DNA from: JAVBMU01 sp031551755
GTDB taxonomy: Bacteria; Actinomycetota; Actinomycetes; Actinomycetales; Cellulomonadaceae
Assembly (NCBI GenBank): GCA_031551755.1
Contig: JAVBNE010000006.1
Coordinates: 62,001 to 126,000, forward strand
Direction: 5' to 3'
DNA: 64,000 nucleotides
Positions 8,307 to 15,436 of this stretch are shown piece after piece. A program made the position numbers and the translations under genes. Within the stretch, counting starts at the first letter, position 1; every line of letters begins with the position of its first letter. The notes under the pieces are model-generated. The model had not been told where the DNA came from. It made no database searches and was given only the letters and a program-made list of their open reading frames with translations.

Positions 8307-10537
8307 TGCGAACCGAATCGAAGCAGTATTTCTATGATCGTTGGCCGACGATCCTGGGGAGCAGCCTGTGCTTGGCGGGGGCCGCCATCGCCTCGCTTCA
8401 TGCCCTAACCATCGTGATCGGCCCCGGGAGCTGGACAGCCACGGGGACTTGGATGATCCTCCTCCTGGCCACAGTGACCGGTGGAGCACGCGTTCTGGCC
8501 AGCAGTACTCCCGGCGAAGCGAAATTGTGGCGCTCCCTCTGGCCCTCCTGCCTTGGGACGATCGTTGCGGCCTGGGTCCTGCTCGGAAACTACGGCGGAC
8601 GATCGACGAGCTTCTCAGTGGCGATCGACTGGTCCTCGGTGAACCGCTTCCAGGACCGGATCGAATCAGCGCGTGGACTGATCCAGGACGGAGTCGCACC
8701 GGTAGACCCGGCGATACCGATCGCGGCCGTCGCCGTGGGCAGCACCACGCTGGCCTTCCTGCTGGCCGACGCCCTTGCCGGCGGTCTCCGGGCACCCGCA
8801 CTCGCAGGCATTCCGTTGCTCGCTCTTTGGTTTCCAGGGCTCATCCTCTTCCGGCAGTTGCCACCGCTAGTCTTCATCGGCACTGTCGGCTGCCTGCTCG
8901 GCGCGCTGGCGTTCGACCATTCCCACCTCGGTCCCCGCAATCGACTACGAGGCCGAGTGGCCCGTCGGATGGCGGGTGTCCGGGGGGTCGCCGTGGCCGC
9001 TACCGCGACCGGCGTAGCGGTTGCCGCGCTCATCGTCGGTTCCGCGAGCGCGGGGGTGCCTGCCGTCCTCGGCACCGCCTGGGTTCGGATCTTCACCTCC
9101 CCCGGAGACGGTGTGGCACTCTCTGCCGATCTCGACATGCGACGCGACCTGTCCGAGCGCCAGAGCATGGTTCTCCTGACGTACCGGACCATGGGGCCGG
9201 ACGTAGGCCCTTTGCGGGTGCTCACCCTGACCGGCTTCGACGGTACGAACTGGCGGCGCGGTGCCGATCGCACGGGTACGGACTTCGACGGCGATGAACT
9301 GTTGTGGCCTGATCCCAGGCCGGCCAAGGGCGAGGGCCTACAAGTGGATTTCACCGTGGAGGCGCTGCGCGACCGCAAACTCCCGCTGCCCACCGAACCC
9401 CGGTCGGTCGACGTCTCCGGCGACTGGTCGTATGACGCGGTCCGCGACGAGGTGATCGGAAGCGAGTCCACACGGGCCGGCACCGAGTTCTCCGTGTTGG
9501 CCTACCCCCGGACCCTCACTGCTTCCGGTTTACGGAAGGCGGCCGGACCGGATCCTCTCGATCCCGCTTATCTCCAACTCGCCCGGACCGACCATGCCTC
9601 AGATGTCCGCGCGCGAGCAGTGGAGATCGTGGATGGCGCAACGAACCGATACGACCAGGCAGTCGCGCTTCAGGGGTATCTGCGAAACGCGGCGGTGTTC
9701 ACCTACTCGACGACCGTCCCCCCGGCCAAGACCGACGACGCCGTCTGGGATTTCCTGCAACAGCGCACCGGATACTGCGTTCAATTCGCTACCAGCATGA
9801 CGATCATGGCTCGGTCGCTGGGGATTCCGGCGCGTCTCGCGGTCGGGTTCCTGCCCGGGACCGACAACGGCGACGGTCTCTTCACCGTGACCGGCCGAGA
9901 CTCGCATGCCTGGCCGGAGTTGTACTTCCCGGATTACGGATGGGTACGTTTCGAACCGACCCCCGCGCAACAGTCCGGCAGCGTGCCTTCGTGGGCGACC
10001 CCTCTCCTGTCGGGGCCTACGGGGGCCTTCGACCCAAGCCAGATACCGCAGGGCCGCGGCGATCAGGAGTCCTTCGACTCACCGGTCACCGGCGCGTCCC
10101 CCGTGGAGGCCCCGGTCGCGCAGGACCGCCCGGCGACCTCATGGTGGTTGATCGCACCGCTCGCGGCGGCGGTCGTCGCCCTCTTGGGATTCACGGTGTG
10201 GCTCAGCCGCCGGCGCCCGGTCACACCTGACGGGGTTGAGGAAACCTGGCAGCGACTCCAGATCGGACTGACCGCACTGGGGGTCACGTGGCCTAAGTCA
10301 GCCACGCCGCGACAGGTTCCAGCACTGGTTGATCGCACTCTGCTGACCCGGACGGGCGGCGAACTGCCCGAACCGGCGCACTCGGCGATGCGCGAGTTGG
10401 CTCACGCCGTCGAGGCCGAGCGATACCAGCGCTTCCCGGAACCCGTTACGCAAACCCAACTGGATCGGTTGTCGGCGAAAATCCTCGGGGAGACCGGTCA
10501 GTTGCTCGCGAACCGCCGTGAGCGCACGCCGTCGTAG
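8306..10537 (+). CDS. TgpA-like membrane transglutaminase (DUF3488/TGc)
   Basis: A 743-residue membrane protein. About six or seven N-terminal helices lead into a large extracytoplasmic transglutaminase-like domain, then a last helix near residues 613-634 and a cytoplasmic tail with a DUF4129-type RYQRFPEP segment. The papain-like catalytic Cys is in GYCVQF (Cys491) and the His in DSHAWPE (His534). The position usually taken by the catalytic Asp is Glu550 (RFEPTP), which I believe is common in actinobacterial members. Start ATG at 8306 uses the TGATG overlap with DUF58; an upstream GTG at 8276 would overlap more. Likely acts on a cell-surface protein or wall component; substrate unknown. Confidence 0.9.
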   Translation: MRTESKQYFYDRWPTILGSSLCLAGAAIASLHALTIVIGPGSWTATGTWMILLLATVTGGARVLASSTPGEAKLWRSLWPSCLGTIVAAWVLLGNYGGRSTSFSVAIDWSSVNRFQDRIESARGLIQDGVAPVDPAIPIAAVAVGSTTLAFLLADALAGGLRAPALAGIPLLALWFPGLILFRQLPPLVFIGTVGCLLGALAFDHSHLGPRNRLRGRVARRMAGVRGVAVAATATGVAVAALIVGSASAGVPAVLGTAWVRIFTSPGDGVALSADLDMRRDLSERQSMVLLTYRTMGPDVGPLRVLTLTGFDGTNWRRGADRTGTDFDGDELLWPDPRPAKGEGLQVDFTVEALRDRKLPLPTEPRSVDVSGDWSYDAVRDEVIGSESTRAGTEFSVLAYPRTLTASGLRKAAGPDPLDPAYLQLARTDHASDVRARAVEIVDGATNRYDQAVALQGYLRNAAVFTYSTTVPPAKTDDAVWDFLQQRTGYCVQFATSMTIMARSLGIPARLAVGFLPGTDNGDGLFTVTGRDSHAWPELYFPDYGWVRFEPTPAQQSGSVPSWATPLLSGPTGAFDPSQIPQGRGDQESFDSPVTGASPVEAPVAQDRPATSWWLIAPLAAAVVALLGFTVWLSRRRPVTPDGVEETWQRLQIGLTALGVTWPKSATPRQVPALVDRTLLTRTGGELPEPAHSAMRELAHAVEAERYQRFPEPVTQTQLDRLSAKILGETGQLLANRRERTPS

Positions 10538-10556
10538 CAGCGCATGTTGCTGCTAC
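10534..10556 (+). terminator. hairpin overlapping the stop of the transglutaminase gene
   Basis: GTAGCAGC and GCTGCTAC form a perfect 8-bp stem with a 7-nt loop. The TAG stop (10535-10537) lies within the left arm. Likely ends the moxR operon facing the convergent DUF3040 gene; no T tract is visible. Confidence 0.5.
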
Positions 10557-10601
10557 TCAACGCCCACCTTGTTCGCGTACTCAACGCCCACCTTGTTCGC
10601 G
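10554..10601. repeat. two-copy perfect 24-bp tandem repeat
   Basis: Positions 10554-10577 are repeated exactly at 10578-10601. Each unit starts TACTCAACG and ends TTGTTCGCG. The second copy covers the stop and last codons of the DUF3040 gene, so the duplication touches the 3' end of that gene. Most likely a slipped-strand duplication in the convergent gap. Confidence 0.9.
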
Positions 10602-10997
10602 CCGACGGTCCCAACGTTGCTCAAGTCGTGCCATGAAACCCGGCCTGGCGGGCGACGACCCTTTTCTTGCGGACGATCCCTTGCGCTGTTTCGGACGGGT
10701 CTTGCCCTCGGCATCGACCGTGCCGACAGGGCCGCGGCGCGACCGTGGTGATTGGAAGGCGTAGACAACGCCGCCGAACATCAACACGAATCCGATGGCA
10801 CCGAGCCATATACGGGATGTCGCTGCGCCGACGACAAGAAGGAGCAGGCCGACGACAACCGCCGCTCCCGCCAGGGCATAGTGGAATACCGGATGGCGCT
10901 TCGGCGACTGCAGCGTGTTCGCCAACCGCGGATCATCCGAGGTCAGAGCCCGCTCCATTTGCTCCAGCACCCGCTGCTCGTACTCCGACAGAGGCAT
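10581..10997 (-). CDS. DUF3040 membrane protein
   Basis: A 138-residue protein that starts with the DUF3040 hallmark PLSEYEQRVLEQME and DDPRLA, continues with two adjacent membrane helices (about residues 40-80), and ends with a strongly basic, Gly/Arg-rich cytoplasmic tail. The family is almost confined to Actinobacteria and has no assigned function. The ATG at 10997 is preceded by GGAGG at 5-nt spacing; the in-frame start further upstream has no such support. Its end is overlapped by the 24-bp tandem repeat. Confidence 0.9.
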   Translation of the reverse strand: MPLSEYEQRVLEQMERALTSDDPRLANTLQSPKRHPVFHYALAGAAVVVGLLLLVVGAATSRIWLGAIGFVLMFGGVVYAFQSPRSRRGPVGTVDAEGKTRPKQRKGSSARKGSSPARPGFMARLEQRWDRRREQGGR

Positions 10998-11035
10998 CAG
11001 AACCTCCGTTCCTCCGCGGTGGCTAATTGACTCCA

Positions 11036-12295
11036 TCAGGATAGGTCCAGTTGCGCGACGGGGGTAGTCACACGGGTTCTCGCCGGGCCAAGGTCGATCG
11101 AATGTGTGCCAAATCGCCCACGAACCTCGTCCACCGCGGCTTCCACGCGCCGTCGCGCATCCCGGTTGCCGCTCGTGGCGTCCTCCAATGTGAGCTGCAC
11201 GACCGACCGCTCCCGCTTCTCGATGCCCTCCGCTCGGACGCCGACGAGCCGCACGGGTAACCCCCTCAGGTCGACACTGGCAACAAGGTCCCGGGCAACG
11301 AGGTAGATCTCCCGCGCGAGGTCCGTCGGTGAGGCCAACGTCCGGGACCTCGTCAGTGTCCGGAAATCACTCGTGCGGACCTTGACACTGATCGTGCGTG
11401 CGACAAAGGAGTGCCGCCGAAGCCGGGACGCACACTTGTCGGCCAGCTGGAGTAACCGTCCCTCCACCACCGCCGGATCATCCGCATCCGAGCCGAACGT
11501 CGACTCCGCTCCGATGCTGCGCTCCGCACGTCCCGGATCGACATGCCGCGGATCGCGCCCCCAGGCCAAGTCGTGGAGGTGTGCACCCGCCACCCGGCCG
11601 ACCGCCGACTGGAGAACCGTCACGTCTGTGTCGGCCAGTTCGGCGACCGTCCGGATCCCCCACTTCTTGAGTACCTCCTCGGAACGCTCCCCCACACCCC
11701 ACAGTGCACCAACGGGCAACGTCCGCAGGAACGACACCGTGGCATCGGCAGGAATCAAAAGCAGGCCGTCCGGTTTGGCATGCGTGGAGGCGAGTTTCGC
11801 GACGAACTTATTACGCGCTATCCCAACCGAGCAGGTGATCCCGTGAGCCGCGTACACCCGCTCCCTGATCAGCGCACCGATCACAGTGGGGGGTCCAACC
11901 CGACGCCGCGCCCCGCTGACGTCCAGGAATGCCTCGTCCACGCTGATCTGCTCGACTATCGCGGTCACCTCGTTGAGGATGCCCATCACGGCCTTCGACA
12001 CCACGTCGTACTGCCGGTGATCGGGCGGCACGATCACCGCCTGCGGGCAGCGGCGAATCGCGACCGCCATCGGCATCGCCGAATGAACGCCGAAGGCCCG
12101 GGCCTCGTAGGTCGCCGCAAGGACGACACCGCGACCTGCGCCGCCCACAATCACCGGGCGACCGATCAGCTGGGGGCGACGGGCCAACTCGACCGAGGCG
12201 AAGAACGCATCCATATCGACGTGCAGGATGGAGCATCCCAGTTCATCGCTGCCCCAATCCCGCCGCGCGAGTGGCGCGCGTGGCCCACGGCTCAT
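11036..12295 (-). CDS. dinB: DNA polymerase IV (DinB, Y family)
   Basis: A 419-residue translesion DNA polymerase. The palm motifs HVDMDAFFASVE and SVDEAFLDVS carry the metal-binding acidic residues; the fingers, helix-hairpin-helix and little-finger regions follow in normal order. The extreme C-terminus is VAQLDLS, which fits the QL(S/D)L beta-clamp-binding peptide. The ATG overlaps the stop of the HEPN gene by 4 bp (ATGA), so expression should follow the LexA-controlled promoter upstream of that gene. Expected role: error-prone bypass or mutagenesis during DNA damage. Confidence 0.95.
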   Translation of the reverse strand: MSRGPRAPLARRDWGSDELGCSILHVDMDAFFASVELARRPQLIGRPVIVGGAGRGVVLAATYEARAFGVHSAMPMAVAIRRCPQAVIVPPDHRQYDVVSKAVMGILNEVTAIVEQISVDEAFLDVSGARRRVGPPTVIGALIRERVYAAHGITCSVGIARNKFVAKLASTHAKPDGLLLIPADATVSFLRTLPVGALWGVGERSEEVLKKWGIRTVAELADTDVTVLQSAVGRVAGAHLHDLAWGRDPRHVDPGRAERSIGAESTFGSDADDPAVVEGRLLQLADKCASRLRRHSFVARTISVKVRTSDFRTLTRSRTLASPTDLAREIYLVARDLVASVDLRGLPVRLVGVRAEGIEKRERSVVQLTLEDATSGNRDARRRVEAAVDEVRGRFGTHSIDLGPARTRVTTPVAQLDLS

Positions 12296-12729
12296 GACGC
12301 CGCCGAATGCAGCCGTGGCATGGCGACGAACCCGGCAGCCGGATCGACCACCATGGCAACCTCATCTCGGAAGTCCTCCGCGCATGCGAGGAGCTCATCG
12401 GCTCGTGCGGCATCAACGACGTCGAAACGACCCGCGTCGACCGCAGCCCGGAGCCGTGCACCGCTGGCGAAGTAGACCGACCAGGCAGCGAGCGCGGGCT
12501 CAGCGATCAGCAACTGGTCCCAGACGGATCGCGAGCGCCGACGCCCGTGCCCGACGCACCGCAGGGCAACGACCGCAGCGGCGGCCCGCAGCGCACCCAG
12601 ATGGGCGTGCACGAACCGCTCCCCCGGTTCGCCGGCCAATCGAGCGGCCACCAGCTCCGCATCGGCGCGCCTCAGAAGCGCGACCGCGTCCGCTGATGCC
12701 CTGGGGCCCGCTGTTGCGTAGCTACTCAT
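12292..12729 (-). CDS. SAV_6107-family HEPN protein
   Basis: A 145-residue, Ala-rich all-helical protein matching the actinobacterial SAV_6107 HEPN family, which is typically found next to dinB. HEPN domains are often RNases or nucleotide-binding helical bundles; I do not see a clear RxxxxH catalytic motif, so activity cannot be claimed. ATG at 12729 has GGAGG at 6-nt spacing. A perfect LexA box lies 21-38 bp upstream of the start, and the gene overlaps dinB by 4 bp. This makes it a probable SOS gene acting with DinB. Confidence 0.82.
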   Translation of the reverse strand: MSSYATAGPRASADAVALLRRADAELVAARLAGEPGERFVHAHLGALRAAAAVVALRCVGHGRRRSRSVWDQLLIAEPALAAWSVYFASGARLRAAVDAGRFDVVDAARADELLACAEDFRDEVAMVVDPAAGFVAMPRLHSAAS

Positions 12730-12746
12730 CTCGCACCTCCAGCTCT

Positions 12747-12776
12747 ACTATCGAACATATGTTCGATGTCTGTCAA
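12747..12776 (-). promoter_or_regulatory. SOS promoter with perfect LexA box (HEPN-dinB)
   Basis: ATCGAACATATGTTCGAT at 12750-12767 is an uninterrupted 18-bp palindrome that matches the actinobacterial LexA consensus TCGAACN4GTTCGA exactly. It lies between TTGACA (12776-12771) and GATAGT (12752-12747), an 18-bp spacer, so bound LexA would cover the promoter. The box is seen directly; the -35/-10 assignment is inference. Confidence 0.85.
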
Positions 12777-12821
12777 CGGCAACCGACCGGTTCGCTGCCG
12801 GGCTACCCGTACCGTGGACTC

Positions 12822-13721
12822 ATGGCCCGCGCCTCCCGGACTTCTCGACGCTCAGCATTTCGCGAGCCACCCACATCCCGGTCAACCCCTTGGCCGACCG
12901 GGGATGTGCCCACCTCGAGCGGCACGGTCCGGGTCGAACGCGATCTGGACCGACCCGACCTCGTCACCCTCTATGTCAACGGTGTGCCGAGTTCCGCACT
13001 GGACCTCGCCGATCCCGGCTTCCTGGCCTTCGAGTACATGCAGCAGATGGCGGCCGTCCTCGACGCACTCCGGCCCGGGCCGCTCCACGCCGTACACCTC
13101 GGGGCCGGCGCTTGCGCCCTGGCTCGGTATGTCGACCATGCCCGACCCGGTTCGCGGCAACTCGCGGTGGACCACGACACGCTGCTCACGGAGTTGGTGC
13201 GGACGTGGTTCGGGCTGCCGCGCTCCCCGTGGTTGCGGCTGCGCACCCAAGACGCCCGCGCCACCATCCAGAGCAGGCCACCGGCCTCGGCCGATGTAGT
13301 GATCCGCGACGCCTTCGTTCAGGACACCACACCCGCGCACCTGTCGACGACCGGGTTCGCCGACGACGTTCGGCGAGCCCTGCGCCCCGGTGGCCTCTAC
13401 CTCGCCAACTGCGCTGATCGGCACGGACTCCTCGGCGTCCGGCGCGAAGTCGCCAGCATCGCAGCGGCCTGGGGGCCGGCGGCACCGTGGTCCGCTCTTG
13501 GCGTCATCGCCGAACCCGCGGTCCTCAAGGGCAGGCGTTATGGGAACGTCGTGGTGGTGGCGTCCGCGCCGGGCGGTGAACCGCTCGACCTGGCCGACCC
13601 CCGGATCGGGCGCGCACTGCGGTCGTTGGCGGTGCCCACGCGCATTCTGCTCGGCGACGAGGTCCGCGCCTTCGCGGGCAACGCACGGCCGTTCACCGAT
13701 TCTTCCTCCGAACGCCCGTGA
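12822..13721 (+). CDS. spermidine-synthase-like SAM-dependent protein
   Basis: A 299-residue protein with a Rossmann methyltransferase core of the spermidine synthase superfamily: HLGAGACALARYV as the nucleotide-binding glycine motif, an acidic residue after the next strand, and DVVIRDAFVQDTTP as the active-site strand. Spermidine synthases transfer aminopropyl groups, but many actinobacterial members of this group have no proven polyamine role. The ATG at 12822 has only a weak ribosome site; a start at the ATG within the LexA box is possible but unlikely. The gene is divergent from the SOS pair. Confidence 0.78.
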   Translation: MARASRTSRRSAFREPPTSRSTPWPTGDVPTSSGTVRVERDLDRPDLVTLYVNGVPSSALDLADPGFLAFEYMQQMAAVLDALRPGPLHAVHLGAGACALARYVDHARPGSRQLAVDHDTLLTELVRTWFGLPRSPWLRLRTQDARATIQSRPPASADVVIRDAFVQDTTPAHLSTTGFADDVRRALRPGGLYLANCADRHGLLGVRREVASIAAAWGPAAPWSALGVIAEPAVLKGRRYGNVVVVASAPGGEPLDLADPRIGRALRSLAVPTRILLGDEVRAFAGNARPFTDSSSERP

Positions 13722-13752
13722 GGGTCACACCCGAATCGGATGTGACCCTCAC
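13718..13752. terminator. bidirectional terminator hairpin
   Basis: GTGAGGGTCACA at 13718-13729 and TGTGACCCTCAC at 13741-13752 form a perfect 12-bp stem with an 11-nt loop between convergent genes. The stop codon of the methyltransferase lies inside the left arm. Confidence 0.85.
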
Positions 13753-13794
13753 GGTGCCGCACGGAACGGCGTGCTCGTCAATGACGAGCCATCA

Positions 13795-13998
13795 TCACAG
13801 CGGGCGGACGTTCTCCGCCTGCGGGCCCTTCGGACCCTGGCTGATCTCGAATTCGACGCGCTGCGCCTCGTCGAGAGTGCGGTACCCCTGGGTCTCGATC
13901 GCGGAGTAGTGAACGAAGACGTCTGTACCGCCGTCGTCCTGGGCGATGAACCCGTAGCCCTTTTCCGCGTTGAACCACTTCACAGAACCCTGCGCCAT
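13795..13998 (-). CDS. cspA: cold shock protein CspA family
   Basis: A 67-residue single OB-fold, RNA/ssDNA-binding protein. The RNP1 motif KGYGFI (residues 13-18) and RNP2 VFVHY (27-31) are intact. Acts as an RNA chaperone that melts secondary structure, constitutively or on cold shock. The ATG is preceded by GAGGAAG. It is monocistronic, bounded downstream by a strong hairpin and upstream by about 310 bp without a gene. Confidence 0.97.
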   Translation of the reverse strand: MAQGSVKWFNAEKGYGFIAQDDGGTDVFVHYSAIETQGYRTLDEAQRVEFEISQGPKGPQAENVRPL

Positions 13999-14309
13999 CT
14001 GTCTTCCTCTGATCTTCCGTCCGTGACGGATATTGGCGAACGGACCCTTCGCCCGCTCTTCGAATCACCCCGGATAGCCGTGACGGCCGCCCGCGGAGAC
14101 CGGTCCGGCAACACCGGTGGGCACCTCCGCGAACGACCCTCAAATACCCACCCCACAAGGCTTGGACCAGGTATTTCCCAGGCGGTCATCCAGGACGACG
14201 CCGCCAGTGTGGCACGGACCCCCGGATACCCGCCATGTCTAGGCCCCTACAATCGTCGCCAATGAGCGCGCGGAACCGGTTCACCCCCATTGACCGGTTG
14301 CGGAAGGGC
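13999..14309. other. gene-free region upstream of cspA
   Basis: About 311 bp between the cspA start and the stop of the PAC2 gene, both on the minus strand. It must hold the cspA promoter and possibly a long 5' leader, which is usual for cold shock genes. I see no protein gene in it; reading frames that cross it are shadows. Confidence 0.6.
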
Positions 14310-15230
14310 TCAGTCACCGGACTGCTGAGCGAGGAAACGCTCGAACTCAGCGCCCAACTCCTCGGCCGTCGGAATGGGGCCGGACTCGGCCAACAGATTG
14401 CGCCGGCCCAAGGAGTTGGCGACCGCGTCGTACTGTTCCTCGAGCGCATGGACCACGGCTGCCACCTCGGCGGACTCGGCCACCTGCCGCTCGACCTCCG
14501 TTGTCGCCTCGGCTGCCGCCTCTAAGAGACCCGCACTGTCCAGCAGCAGACCGGTCGAACGCTCGACCGCCTCCAGGGCGACCACCGCGGCAGGCGGGAA
14601 CGGCGATTGGGCCAGGTAGTGGGGCACGTGCACGGTGAACCCGGCCGCGTCCTTGTCCGCTTGACCGAGCCGCAGCTCCAACAGTGCCGCGAGGCTGGCC
14701 GGCACCTGGACTGTGCCGAACCAGGCGGGATGCTCACCGAGCAGACCGGGCCGGGTGCCGTGAGCCGTCAGCGAAAGCGGGCGGGTATGCGGGATGCCCA
14801 TCGGGATGCCGTGGATGCCGAGGGTGAGCGAGACACCGAAGGCGTCGATCAGCTCCCGCAGCGCACCGATCACCCGTTCCCAGCGCAGGTCCGGCTCAAC
14901 CCCGTGCAGCAGGAGGAACCCGGTGCCCTCCGCGTCGCGAACATGATCGATGACGAGGTAGGGGTCCTCGTAGTCGGTCCAGCGGTCCGAGCGGAATGTC
15001 ATCGGTGTCCGCTTCGACCGGTAGTCGAGCAAGTCGTCGACGGCGAAGGTGACGAGCCGCGTCACCGGGAACCGGGTGAGCAGGTGTTCGACGGCGAGTT
15101 CGCCCGCGCTGCCCGCGTCGATGAACCCCGTCATGGCGTGCACCAGCACAGGCCCGGCACCGGCCGCCGCCGGGCCGATTAGCCGCGCAGCGGCCTCGGT
15201 GTCGATGCCGTATATCCGTGCCTCAGTCAT
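14310..15230 (-). CDS. PAC2-family protein (proteasome assembly chaperone 2-like)
   Basis: A 306-residue PAC2-fold protein: VLVHAMTGFIDAGSA near the N-terminus, a VDDLLDYRSKRTPM segment, and an ATP-grasp-like HGIPMGIPHTRP loop. The C-terminal part is helical and charged. Bacterial PAC2 proteins occur in Actinobacteria and resemble eukaryotic proteasome assembly chaperones, but their function is not established. AGGAGG at good spacing supports the ATG at 15230. It is divergent from helD across 206 bp. Confidence 0.88.
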   Translation of the reverse strand: MTEARIYGIDTEAAARLIGPAAAGAGPVLVHAMTGFIDAGSAGELAVEHLLTRFPVTRLVTFAVDDLLDYRSKRTPMTFRSDRWTDYEDPYLVIDHVRDAEGTGFLLLHGVEPDLRWERVIGALRELIDAFGVSLTLGIHGIPMGIPHTRPLSLTAHGTRPGLLGEHPAWFGTVQVPASLAALLELRLGQADKDAAGFTVHVPHYLAQSPFPPAAVVALEAVERSTGLLLDSAGLLEAAAEATTEVERQVAESAEVAAVVHALEEQYDAVANSLGRRNLLAESGPIPTAEELGAEFERFLAQQSGD

Positions 15231-15436
15231 TCGTCCTCCTCGTTGCGCCGTCGCAGGTCACGACCGGTCATCTGGCCATTCCGGCGACCCAAGGACGATA
15301 ACAACGCAGCCCACCGGTTCCTTCCCGGTCCACTGTCGACGACCGCAGATCAGGCACCTGGACGCGAACCCCCGCCGATGAGCAATAATGGACGGCCGCG
15401 CGGCATGCCCGTCGCCCATCGGACCAAAGGAAACAC

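Noticed and set aside
10554..10601. Tandem repeat as a CRISPR or VNTR array
   Set aside because: Only two adjacent units with no spacers and no cas genes nearby.
11543..12475. 310-codon plus-strand frame opposite dinB
   Set aside because: Shadow of dinB; no domain and no ribosome site.
15231..15436. Rifamycin-associated element upstream of helD
   Set aside because: Looked for the inverted GGGGCTTGC/GCAAGGCCCC-type repeat and did not find it.
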